NCBI GenBank assembly: GCA_002389505.1
Contig: DGPA01000022.1
Location: forward strand, 1-42,774
DNA: 42,774 nt
Reading direction: 5' to 3'
Origin: Halieaceae bacterium UBA4452
GTDB taxonomy: Bacteria > Pseudomonadota > Gammaproteobacteria > Pseudomonadales > Halieaceae
Positions 9,208 to 17,432 of this stretch are shown piece after piece (the stretch's first letter is position 1; each line of letters starts with the position of its first letter). The position numbers were made by a program, and so were the translations under genes. The notes beneath the pieces were generated by a model that saw only the letters and a program-made list of their open reading frames with translations, made no database searches and had not been told where the DNA came from.

Positions 9208-9583
9208 AATAAAAATCCTATACGGCGAAGCGCGCTCATCAGCAGCCTCTCGTTCATATTATTATTTCGGCGTACAGCGCCCCTTAATAGAGCGGAAGCC
9301 TACGGCCAGCTAACTTTGTCAAGTTTAACGGCTCACAATGTGTGAATCACGTCACATAATGCTGTAAAAAAGCGTGCAAATCCAGCGAAATTGCGTCGAC
9401 TATTTCTCGAGCCAGCCCGTGCTACCCTAGCCAGGGGCTCGCGATTTTTGGCCAGTAGCTTACACTCGACATTAGGGTTAGAGGATCTTGTGGGCCGGCT
9501 GTAAAAGCCGAGGTAGCGCCGCGTTGACGTGCCACCATGCCCCCTCACTCATTTTTTCCATTTATAACAAGGTAGTACTGCGC
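9208..9583. promoter_or_regulatory. divergent intergenic region between sensor kinase and peptide transporter genes
   Basis: This stretch of 376 bases has no convincing gene; a 71-codon minus-strand frame at 9333-9548 is Arg-rich and lacks any family signature. It must hold promoters for both flanking genes. I see a consensus TTGACA on the minus strand (9317-9322) but no good -10 at 16-18 bases from it, and a perfect CRP-like palindrome at 9341-9356 listed separately. Confidence 0.6.
9341..9356. promoter_or_regulatory. predicted CRP/Vfr-type binding site
   Basis: TGTGA, six bases, TCACA: both half-sites match the cyclic-AMP receptor protein consensus exactly. A further TCACA at 9333-9337 makes another inverted pair with the first TGTGA. 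The centre is 140 bases before the sensor kinase start and 235 bases before the transporter ATG, so the regulated gene cannot be decided. Regulation by carbon status is plausible for a peptide transporter. This is inferred from the motif only. Confidence 0.6.
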
Positions 9584-11131
9584 ATGACCGACAACGCTGC
9601 GATTAATTCGGCCCCTCATCACCATGAAATGCTAGGCCACCCCAAAGGCTTGTTTATTTGCTTTGGCACCGAAATGTGGGAGCGCTTTTCGTTCTATGGC
9701 ATGAAATATTTACTGCTTCTATACCTCACCAAATATCATTTATTCACTGATGAAGCAGGGCTAGGAGTACTGGGTAGCTATGCGGCCTTAGTTTATGCCA
9801 TGCCTGTCATTGGAGGACTTATCGCTGATCGCTATTTAGGCATGCGCCGAGCGGTAGTCTTTGGAGGGCTGCTATTGGTGGCGGGCCATCTAGGCATGGC
9901 GCTGGAAGGTGAGCAAGCTCGACTGGTCGGCGATACCCTTATACGCGATACCGGCGCAATCCAAGTTTTCTACTTTTCACTCGCACTCATTGTTATGGGC
10001 GTCGGATTCCTCAAACCCAATATCTCAACCGTCGTAGGCAAACTCTATGCCGATGACGACCCTCGACGAGATGCAGGTTTCACTATCTTTTATATGGGCA
10101 TTAATCTGGGGGCATTTACAGCAACCCTACTGTGCGGGTGGCTGGGCGAGGTTTATGGCTGGGCCTACGGCTTTGGTGCAGCAGGAATAGGCATGCTGTT
10201 TGGCTTAGGTTTATTTTTATGGGGCCAGGACACGCTACAAGGTCATGGTGAAGCACCTGATACCGATAAGCTCAAGCAGCCAATACTAGGCCCCATATCC
10301 CTAGAGTGGCTTATCTATGGTGTCAGTGCGGCTGGCGTTTTTGTCGTCTGGCAACTGATTCAATTTACCGCCCTCGTGGGCACGGTACTCAATGTCGTCT
10401 CCGCCCTGGTTGCTATCTTGTTGGCGTGGTTTTTGCTGAGTCGCTGCACAAAAATAGAACGGGAGCGTATGTTTGTGCTCATTGTATTGACGCTTTCAAC
10501 GGTCGTTTTCTGGGCTTTATTTGAACAAGCTGCGGGGTCAATGACTCTCTTTGCTGATCGCGCGACTGACCGATCGCTATTCGGCATGGAGCTCACTGCG
10601 GCACAATTTGGTGCCGCAAATTCGTTTTTCATTTTCACGCTCGCTCCGCTCTTCGCGATTCTTTGGACGCGGCTAGGTAAGCGCGGTCTAGAGCCTAACA
10701 CGCCGATCAAGTTCACCCTCGGCATTGCGCAAGCCGGCCTCGGGTTTGGCGTCCTCGCTTATGGTGCGCAGTTCCCCAACGAGGCTGGATTAGTTTCAGC
10801 GTGGTGGTTAATTCTCGCTTATTTACTGCACACCACCGGGGAGCTCTGCTTAAGTCCTGTCGGACTATCTGCGGTCACTAAGCTGGCGGTACCCAAGGTA
10901 GTGGGCGTCATGATGGGAACATGGTTTCTCGCCACCGCTTATTCATCGTATGTAGCAGCTCAACTAGCCGCTGTCGCCACCAGCGCTGCCAACACTGCGG
11001 CCTCAGCGGTTGATAACGTCGATCGCTTTATTCCACTATTTGATCAACTGTTCTGGACCGGACTTATCGCCGCAGCCGTCCTGCTGACACTCACTCCAGT
11101 CTTGAAGCGACTAATGCATGGCATCCATTAA
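9584..11131 (+). CDS. proton-dependent oligopeptide transporter (POT/PTR2 family)
   Basis: Inner-membrane symporter for di- and tripeptides. I start it at ATG 9584 (515 residues), because the upstream 32 codons of the open frame are not POT-like; AAGG lies 11 bases before the ATG. The family proton-coupling motif ExxERFxxY appears as EMWERFSFYG near residue 30. The second PTR signature is FYMGINLGAFTATLLCGWLGE (around 170-190). About 14 hydrophobic segments are visible, ending in a basic tail. It is divergent from the sensor kinase gene and overlaps the stop of the RND permease gene tail to tail. The His-rich NAPHHHE-like start (APHHHEM) is an oddity of the N-terminus. Confidence 0.95.
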   Translation: MTDNAAINSAPHHHEMLGHPKGLFICFGTEMWERFSFYGMKYLLLLYLTKYHLFTDEAGLGVLGSYAALVYAMPVIGGLIADRYLGMRRAVVFGGLLLVAGHLGMALEGEQARLVGDTLIRDTGAIQVFYFSLALIVMGVGFLKPNISTVVGKLYADDDPRRDAGFTIFYMGINLGAFTATLLCGWLGEVYGWAYGFGAAGIGMLFGLGLFLWGQDTLQGHGEAPDTDKLKQPILGPISLEWLIYGVSAAGVFVVWQLIQFTALVGTVLNVVSALVAILLAWFLLSRCTKIERERMFVLIVLTLSTVVFWALFEQAAGSMTLFADRATDRSLFGMELTAAQFGAANSFFIFTLAPLFAILWTRLGKRGLEPNTPIKFTLGIAQAGLGFGVLAYGAQFPNEAGLVSAWWLILAYLLHTTGELCLSPVGLSAVTKLAVPKVVGVMMGTWFLATAYSSYVAAQLAAVATSAANTAASAVDNVDRFIPLFDQLFWTGLIAAAVLLTLTPVLKRLMHGIH

Positions 11132-14100
11132 TAGCTGCCCCTCAAGCTCAGCTGGGCTTTTAGTTTGCTCAGCCGTTGCTGCCAATCCCAGCCCACGAGA
11201 TACAGGGCCGGCACCAGTAAGAGACTGACAAATAACGCAAACAATACGCCAAAAGACAGTGATAAGACGGCGGGCTTCAAAAACTCAGCGGTAGTTGAAC
11301 GCTCGGCCATAATCGGTATGAGGCCCACGAAGGTAGTGACTGTAGTCAGTAAAATGGGACGAAATCGATTCACTGCCGCATCAACTATCGCTTCAGGGGG
11401 AGTCAATCCCTCCTGCTCTCGGCGGACTATGTAATCGACTAGCACCAAGTTGTCATTGACCACAACACCCGCCGCTGCCCCAACACCAAAGTAAGAGAAC
11501 AACGCCATTGGCAAATCAAACACTAAGTGTCCAAAAACGGCGCCCATAAAGCTAAACGGAATAGCGGTCATCACAAGCAGCGGCAAAGAATACGATTTAA
11601 AGGCAACAGCAATTAACGCGTAAATCACAAACAGAGCCACGGTGTAGAGTGCCGTGATTTCACTAAAAAATTCAGCCTCGGCTTCTTGGGCACCACCCTT
11701 GAGTACCTCGAGTCCAGGATGCCTATTGATCAATAGTGGAATAAATTCATCACTCACTGCAGTCGATATTTTATCGACCGAATCACGGTCTACATTTGCC
11801 ACAACCTGCACGATTCGTTGGCCATTGCGACGACTTATCTTTTGTACTCCCTCTCCGAGGGTGACATCGACAACAGCGGCCAAAGGAATACTGCGACCGT
11901 CAGCGGTTCGGATACGAAAATCATCTAAGGATGAGAGTTGCTCGCGCGCATCCCGGGGATAACGCACCATAACTCTTACGTCACCAAACTCCCGGGGCAA
12001 GCGCTGCACTTCCTGGCCATAGTAAGCCTGACGAACTTGCTCAGAGACATCGGCGAGTGTAACGCCTAATTTTTCCGCGCCTGGTTTCAGAGCAAGATGT
12101 AATTCACTCAACTCACCCTGTTGGTCATCGCGAACAAAAAATGCCGCTTCAAACCCTTGCAGATGCAGCTGCAAATCTTCACTCGCCTGTTTCAGGGTGG
12201 CGAAATTATTATGTTGGAGCAAAAATGTGACCCTGGGATTACTATCATTGAGGGTATAATTAATGCTCACCTCATCTGCATCGGGAATATCACCTGCCAA
12301 CTCTCTGAGTCGCTCGGCGGCCTTTCGGGCACTAAGATCGCGAACTTCAGGAGGTGCGAGTCGAAGAATCGCGATTACACTCTCCCGGCGAGATTGGGTG
12401 TACCAACCCTCTATTAACTTGCCGGAACCTTCCCCACTGTAAGCTGCATCCGTCTCCACTTCAGTCATCAAACTTTGTCCAGCTGATTGAAGCTGATCAA
12501 GCACCTCCAGAGCACGTTCAAAGGGTGTTCCTGTCGGAAGATTAACCTCTATAAAAATCACTTCATTTTCAACTTGCGGCATAAAATAAAATTTCACCCA
12601 GCCGGTCGTAAATAGTCCAATGGAGACAATAAACGCCGAAATGAAGACCGCAGCTGTCAGGTAGCGGTATGTAAGGCACTTTTCTAGAAACGGCTGGTAA
12701 TAGCGCTTGCTGAAAATGATTATTCCATGCGCAAGCTTTTGTTGCCTGAGTGCTAATCCCTTAAGGTTCTTGCGAGGTTCCAAATGCCGAAGATGCGCTG
12801 GCAGGATAAAGAATGCCTCGAGTAACGAGGCTACCAGTGCGAGGCTAATAACAATCGATAACTGTCGAGTGATTTGGGTCTCAATCCCCGATACAAATAG
12901 CCACGGCGCGAAAGCGACGATAGTGGTTAACACGGCAAAGATTACCGGGCGCGCAACGCTCATGGTACCAACGATCGCAGCTTCTTCTCCAGGCAAGCCC
13001 AGTTGGGTGTGATGATGAATACTCTCACCCACCACAATGGCGTCATCGACGACAATGCCTAACACCAACAAAAAAGCAAACGTCGAAATGACATTGAGTG
13101 AGACATCATTGGCAGGCAGTAACGCAAAAGAACCAAGAAACGCCACGCCAATACCAGCGGTCACCCATAGCGCTACCTGAGGGCGCAAGGTTAAAATCAA
13201 AATAATAAATACAAGCAACAGTCCCAGCAAAGAAGATTCGGCAATTAAATCCATCCGGGAGGTATAAATATCGGCGGTATCAAACCACAGCTCTACACGG
13301 ACTCCAGATGGGAGCCTATCATTCACTTGATCTATCCAGCGCTTCGTCGACTCACTACTCTTAACCACTTGCATCTGATCGGCGGATTGCACTTGCAGCA
13401 AGATAGCGGGGACGCCATTGAGGGTGGCGAGGATATCCTGCTCCTCAAAGCCATCGATGACTTTGGCAACATCACGCAGTCGAATGACAGCACCCTCAGC
13501 CGTCTGTCGGATAATAATACTGCCAAAATCTGATTCACTATCGGCAAGATTCAATACTCTGAGCTGAATGTCGCCCGTTCCCGTTCGCACTTGACCCGAT
13601 GATAAGTTTATCGAGTTTGCACGGATTGCCGCAGCCACTTCAGCAAAGGTTAGGTTATAACGTCGCAAGGCCAGCTCAGAGAGCTCGACGGTGACCTCTT
13701 CCTTACGCGCACCAAACAATCCCACTTTGGATATGTAAGGTTGACTCGCGAAGTCCTCCCGCAAATCTTCAGCAAGCCGCGTCAATGTCTGCTCGCCAAC
13801 ATTGCCCACGACGGCGACGCGACTAATTTCTTGCTGCCATTCCAATCGACGAACACGCGGATTTTCAATGTCTCGCGGGAAAGATGTAATGCTGTCTACC
13901 GCATTTTTAACATCATTTAAAAAGCCGTTCAGATCAATCCGGGCATAGGTTTCAACGGTGACGCTGGCCAAACTTTCTCGAGCCTCGGCTCGCACACGGT
14001 AAACGTTACTGATGTTTTCTAGCGCATCTTCAATACGTTGGACAACCTGCTGCTCGATCTCCTGGGGCGAAGCCCCAGGCCAAACAACCTCAATCTGCAC

Positions 14101-14235
14101 CTGAGAGGGATTAATTGACGGGAAAGCTTCTTTTTCAATATTTTTTAACCCAAGCCAACCTGATATCAGTATGCCGAGCATAAGCAAATTGGCAGCGACA
14201 GGGTTGCGAACCCACCAGGCTATTAGGTGTTGCAT
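11128..14235 (-). CDS. RND-family efflux permease (AcrB/HAE type)
   Basis: Inner-membrane, proton-driven trimeric pump that exports drugs, lipids or metabolites through a fusion protein and an outer-membrane channel. The start is ATG 14233-14235 (1035 residues), preceded by GAGGGG that overlaps the fusion-protein stop; the open frame reaches 38 codons further but without family similarity. The N-terminus AWWVRNPVAANLLML is typical. Helix 4 carries GIVVDDAIVVGE with Asp397-Asp398 of the proton relay. Helix 10 reads GVVVNDNLVLVDY, so Asn927 stands where AcrB has its relay Lys; I believe this VND motif marks a separate, poorly characterised RND subgroup. No outer-membrane channel gene is adjacent. 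The stop overlaps that of the peptide transporter. Confidence 0.93.
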   Translation of the reverse strand: MQHLIAWWVRNPVAANLLMLGILISGWLGLKNIEKEAFPSINPSQVQIEVVWPGASPQEIEQQVVQRIEDALENISNVYRVRAEARESLASVTVETYARIDLNGFLNDVKNAVDSITSFPRDIENPRVRRLEWQQEISRVAVVGNVGEQTLTRLAEDLREDFASQPYISKVGLFGARKEEVTVELSELALRRYNLTFAEVAAAIRANSINLSSGQVRTGTGDIQLRVLNLADSESDFGSIIIRQTAEGAVIRLRDVAKVIDGFEEQDILATLNGVPAILLQVQSADQMQVVKSSESTKRWIDQVNDRLPSGVRVELWFDTADIYTSRMDLIAESSLLGLLLVFIILILTLRPQVALWVTAGIGVAFLGSFALLPANDVSLNVISTFAFLLVLGIVVDDAIVVGESIHHHTQLGLPGEEAAIVGTMSVARPVIFAVLTTIVAFAPWLFVSGIETQITRQLSIVISLALVASLLEAFFILPAHLRHLEPRKNLKGLALRQQKLAHGIIIFSKRYYQPFLEKCLTYRYLTAAVFISAFIVSIGLFTTGWVKFYFMPQVENEVIFIEVNLPTGTPFERALEVLDQLQSAGQSLMTEVETDAAYSGEGSGKLIEGWYTQSRRESVIAILRLAPPEVRDLSARKAAERLRELAGDIPDADEVSINYTLNDSNPRVTFLLQHNNFATLKQASEDLQLHLQGFEAAFFVRDDQQGELSELHLALKPGAEKLGVTLADVSEQVRQAYYGQEVQRLPREFGDVRVMVRYPRDAREQLSSLDDFRIRTADGRSIPLAAVVDVTLGEGVQKISRRNGQRIVQVVANVDRDSVDKISTAVSDEFIPLLINRHPGLEVLKGGAQEAEAEFFSEITALYTVALFVIYALIAVAFKSYSLPLLVMTAIPFSFMGAVFGHLVFDLPMALFSYFGVGAAAGVVVNDNLVLVDYIVRREQEGLTPPEAIVDAAVNRFRPILLTTVTTFVGLIPIMAERSTTAEFLKPAVLSLSFGVLFALFVSLLLVPALYLVGWDWQQRLSKLKAQLSLRGSY

Positions 14236-14245
14236 GACATTCCCC

Positions 14246-15445
14246 TCAATCTGCCAGAGCGTTGATACCGCCACCTTCTTGCGCGCGTTTATTGGTATCA
14301 ATAGCTTCCAAACGCATACCGGCGATCGGATTTCGGATAGCAGAAACAATCACTTGCTCACCATCTATCACTCCTGAGGACACAAGCGTTTGGTCTGGAG
14401 TCGCATAAATAATATCCACCGCCCTAATGGATAAACGGCCCTCTTCGGTGAGAATAAACACCTGCCCACCTGCCCTCAAACCCGCAGCGGGAATTTCAAT
14501 GGCATCACTCACCATTCGTCCCGAAACAGACGCGTTAACGTAGAGGCCAACCGCGAGAGGCATGGCATTGGCACGATCGAGGTTACCGTAAGGATCTTTT
14601 ACCTCAGCGGTAGCATAGACAACCCGCGTGCGTGGATCGATAGCAGCATCAAGCCGAGTCAACTGACCACTCCAGCGATAAACTCTATTGGCGATCTGAG
14701 CGCTAAAGACAACGGGCAATCCTTCTCCTGCAGCGAAGCGATAGCCAATGGGTACACCCAAAGCGCCCAATTGCGAATTCGTCAACGGTAAGCGAACCTC
14801 AACACTACCGGTGGCGAATGCGGTAGCCACCACTTTTCCAGCAGTCACAAATTGCCCCAAATCCACCGAAGTGTTAATCACTCGACCCTCGTAAGGCAAC
14901 GATACGCGTGTTCGTTCAAGATTTGTTTGCGCTAGGAGCAGATTCGCCCGAGCAGCCTCTAGCGCCGCGCGGGCCCTCGCAAGCTGCGGCTTCTTCAGTG
15001 CCAATGGCGACGGATTTGGCTGGCCAACGAGCTGCTGGCTGGCAACATCAGCGTCTGCCAATGCTTGCTCAACATCCACTTCGGCGGCGGCAACGCGCGC
15101 TCGCGCTTCATTCACTGCCAATCGATAATCAATATCTTCGATAGCAAACAGCGTCTCGTTGGCGGAAAAGGCCCCCCCTTCAATAAATTCTGGCGACACG
15201 TCAATGATGCGCCCAGCCACTTGTGTGACCACGTCAGAACGCACTTGAGCACGTACTTCACCATCAACCTGAACCTGCAGTTGAGCGTCGCGTTTAATGG
15301 CCTGCTGGGTATAGACACTTAGCGCCCTTGGGGGCTCCGTAGCGGTATCCGGCTGGGGTTTAAAGGCGTTAAGTACAGTAACTATGCCTATACCCACGCC
15401 GAGAACAGCCAGAGGAATAGCGGCGCGTTTGAGGCCACTTAGCAT
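14246..15445 (-). CDS. RND efflux periplasmic adaptor (membrane fusion protein)
   Basis: Links the RND permease to an outer-membrane channel. The 399 residues start with a basic end and one hydrophobic helix (about 8-26), consistent with an anchored periplasmic protein. The lipoyl-type beta hairpin halves are split by a coiled-coil hairpin of Ala/Arg/Gln-rich helices (roughly 115-185). A beta-barrel region with LPLTNSQLGALG and a membrane-proximal domain with IPAAGLRAGGQVFIL follow. AAGGAG stands six bases before the ATG. It is first in a two-gene operon: its TGA is 10 bases before the permease ATG, so the two are coupled. A candidate extended -10 lies at 15521-15529. Confidence 0.93.
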   Translation of the reverse strand: MLSGLKRAAIPLAVLGVGIGIVTVLNAFKPQPDTATEPPRALSVYTQQAIKRDAQLQVQVDGEVRAQVRSDVVTQVAGRIIDVSPEFIEGGAFSANETLFAIEDIDYRLAVNEARARVAAAEVDVEQALADADVASQQLVGQPNPSPLALKKPQLARARAALEAARANLLLAQTNLERTRVSLPYEGRVINTSVDLGQFVTAGKVVATAFATGSVEVRLPLTNSQLGALGVPIGYRFAAGEGLPVVFSAQIANRVYRWSGQLTRLDAAIDPRTRVVYATAEVKDPYGNLDRANAMPLAVGLYVNASVSGRMVSDAIEIPAAGLRAGGQVFILTEEGRLSIRAVDIIYATPDQTLVSSGVIDGEQVIVSAIRNPIAGMRLEAIDTNKRAQEGGGINALAD

Positions 15446-15842
15446 AACGACTCCTTGTTGTAGCGTGACTCTCCATCAAATCAGCTGCTTCTCGTTCATG
15501 AGAACTAAAATGGACACGGCATAATAGCAGAATTTTTTGGGCAAAAATGAACCGATTTAGTCAGCAACTGCTATTTGTCGTGAAGACCAATCAATACACA
15601 TCAACGTCCCTTTCCCCATTCCAGCGCTGACCGGCGCGTCGCTGGATTTGGTAATGTCTTAGGTCGCCCATTTAGCTCACCTAGGCCGGGTAGCACCGCT
15701 GAAAGGTGTTAGTGGGTCTAACTGCGGTTTGGGTCACACGTAATGCCCATGGCACCTATTACCCGTATCTTAGGCGTTAATTGAGCAATCCAGCGCTGAA
15801 TTGTACCCGTAGGTACCTCCATACAACGCGAGGATCTTCTTC
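15446..15842. promoter_or_regulatory. divergent intergenic region between efflux operon and folE
   Basis: No gene seen in these 397 bases. They hold several inverted repeats: a 7-base stem TCCAGCG/CGCTGGA spanning 15620-15646, GTACC-CGTA-GGTAC at 15803-15816 close to the folE start, and GTTC-N4-GAAC at 15494-15505 near the efflux operon start. TCCAGCGCTGA occurs twice in direct orientation (15620-15630 and 15789-15799). I recognise no known riboswitch or small RNA. Confidence 0.5.
15521..15529 (-). promoter_or_regulatory. candidate extended -10 promoter of the RND efflux operon
   Basis: The minus strand reads TGCTATTAT, an extended -10 element (TGn plus TATTAT), 76 bases before the fusion-protein ATG. 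No good -35 hexamer is seen, which extended -10 promoters tolerate. The GTTC-N4-GAAC repeat at 15494-15505 lies just downstream and could be an operator for a local regulator. Inferred from sequence only. Confidence 0.35.
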
Positions 15843-16526
15843 ATGCTTAATCCCACAGCCATGAAAAATGCCGTCAATTTTCCATCTGCCCTCAGTTCCG
15901 AAGCCGCACAGGTACGCAGTGCGCTGATCGATACCGGCCTAGAAACACCGATGATAGAGAACGGACACACACAGGAGCAGAAATACACCATTATTCGCGA
16001 CGCGTTTACTGCCATTGCCACCGCGCTAGGGCTCGATTTGACCGACGATAGCCTCAGTGAGACGCCTCATCGAATCGCCAAAATGTACATCGACGAGATT
16101 TTTTCGGGCCTAGATTACAGTCAGTTTCCCAAGATTTCTGTCATCGACAACAAAATGCAGGTCGAAGAGATGATACGCGTAGATGACATCGATTTAACGT
16201 CTACCTGTGAGCATCACTTTGTGACCATAGACGGCAAGGCAAGAGTAGCCTACATACCGAATGAGAAAATTATCGGTTTGAGCAAAATCAACCGAATTGT
16301 TCGATTTTTTGCCCAGCGCCCGCAAGTACAAGAACGCTTAACCCAACAGATCTTAGTGGCACTGCAAACGCTGCTTGGAACTGATAACGTTGCGGTAACT
16401 ATGGATGCTGTGCATTACTGCGTAAAATCTCGCGGGGTCATGGATAGCAATTCATCAACCCGGACAACGTCGCTGGGTGGCATTTTTAAAGCCAGTTCAG
16501 AGACTCGAGCAGAATTTCTACGCTAA
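15843..16526 (+). CDS. folE: GTP cyclohydrolase I (type IA)
   Basis: Opens GTP to 7,8-dihydroneopterin triphosphate, the first step of tetrahydrofolate (and of pterin) synthesis; a zinc-dependent decamer. 227 residues. The core matches the Escherichia coli enzyme almost residue for residue: TPHRIAKMYIDEIFSGLDY, DLTSTCEHHFVTIDGKA with the zinc ligands Cys and His, IIGLSKINRIVRFFAQRPQV, TQQILVALQTLLGTDNV and VHYCVKSRGVMD with the third ligand Cys. The N-terminal 13 residues are extra; GAGG precedes ATG 15843 by about ten bases and ATG 15861 is an alternative. This close match to the enterobacterial form is striking among more divergent neighbours. Confidence 0.97.
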   Translation: MLNPTAMKNAVNFPSALSSEAAQVRSALIDTGLETPMIENGHTQEQKYTIIRDAFTAIATALGLDLTDDSLSETPHRIAKMYIDEIFSGLDYSQFPKISVIDNKMQVEEMIRVDDIDLTSTCEHHFVTIDGKARVAYIPNEKIIGLSKINRIVRFFAQRPQVQERLTQQILVALQTLLGTDNVAVTMDAVHYCVKSRGVMDSNSSTRTTSLGGIFKASSETRAEFLR

Positions 16527-16544
16527 CGCCAAAGCCAGCAGTGG

Positions 16545-17306
16545 CTACCAGGGAACGGTCTTTCCAGCCCAATCGAGGTAAGACAACTCACCATCAGGCT
16601 CAAGGGAGTCGAGTATTCCTAGGAGCTGTTGGGCCACGTAGGCAGGAGAAAATAATTTGCCCGCTGGCACGCCCTTTTGAAAAGGCTCCGACATAGCGGT
16701 ATCCACGGTGCCCGGATGAAACGCCAACAGCTTTGCACTTTTATTCAATCGGCTAAACTCGATGGCGGCACATTTGAGCGCCATATTCAACGCCGCCTTG
16801 CTGGCTCGATAACTGACCCAGCCCCCCAATGCGTTATCGCCAATACTCCCCACTCTGGCTGAAAAAACCGCTATCCTTGGTGCATCGCCGTATTTTATCG
16901 CGTCGGAAAATGCCGCTAACCATAACAGTGGTAATACGGTATTGATCTCCAAGACGTGCGCCATGGATTGGCGGGTCACCTGCTTAATTGTCCGCTCGGG
17001 ACGAAAGGCTTCACCATGAAGAACGCCATTACAAATCACCAACCGCGCCAACCTGCCCGGCGCCTCTGTAATGGCCATCGCGGTCTCAGTGATGCTGGTA
17101 TCAGAGTAATCGCATGGCCAGTGTCGCCCCCCCGGCGGAGCCGTTTCGCCTCGAGCTATCGTGTGTACGGCGTAATTTTCTTCCTCAAGTAGTTCAGTGA
17201 CGACGGCTCGACCGAGCCCACCACCGCCACCAACGACGATCGCTTTTGGTTGCACCGCATGCTGACTCGGCAAGCCGGAAGGTTCATTATTTGCGAAAGA
17301 TTTCAT
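16545..17306 (-). CDS. short-chain dehydrogenase/reductase, CsgA-like
   Basis: NAD(P)-dependent oxidoreductase of the SDR superfamily. Residues about 23-32 hold the dinucleotide-binding glycine motif VVGGGGGLGRAVV. The active site has FSARVGSIG and YRASKAALNMALK, so the Tyr-x-x-x-Lys pair is intact. The C-terminus with ELSYLDWAGKTVPW is typical of the subgroup annotated after the Myxococcus C-factor (CsgA). The substrate is unknown. 253 residues; the N-terminal 20 residues are a polar extension and the ribosome site is weak. It is convergent with folE (18 bases between stops) and divergent from the MFS transporter gene. Confidence 0.9.
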   Translation of the reverse strand: MKSFANNEPSGLPSQHAVQPKAIVVGGGGGLGRAVVTELLEEENYAVHTIARGETAPPGGRHWPCDYSDTSITETAMAITEAPGRLARLVICNGVLHGEAFRPERTIKQVTRQSMAHVLEINTVLPLLWLAAFSDAIKYGDAPRIAVFSARVGSIGDNALGGWVSYRASKAALNMALKCAAIEFSRLNKSAKLLAFHPGTVDTAMSEPFQKGVPAGKLFSPAYVAQQLLGILDSLEPDGELSYLDWAGKTVPW

Positions 17307-17432
17307 ATCAGCTTTTACATGTCATTACCCTATACTCGCCATCCTATAATCTTCCCCCACCGATTGACAGATTGCTGAGCTACTGCAGTCGCCGAGGACA
17401 AGTAACCTGTAAAGGAATAATAGACAACGAAC

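Noticed and set aside
9333..9548. 71-codon minus-strand frame upstream of the peptide transporter
   Set aside because: Arg-rich composition, no family motif, and it covers the predicted regulatory site.
10360..10725. 121-codon minus-strand frame inside the peptide transporter gene
   Set aside because: It is a shadow of the transporter frame with no independent motif or ribosome site.
15690..15725. Stretch with CCGCTGAAAGGTGTTAGTGG that recalls a helix near the 3' end of 23S rRNA
   Set aside because: Similarity is limited to one short stem and the flanks do not follow rRNA order; no rRNA fragment is supported.
15843..16526. folE as recent transfer from enterobacteria because of its very close match
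   Set aside because: FolE is highly conserved; base composition does not differ visibly from the neighbours, so transfer is not supported without a tree.
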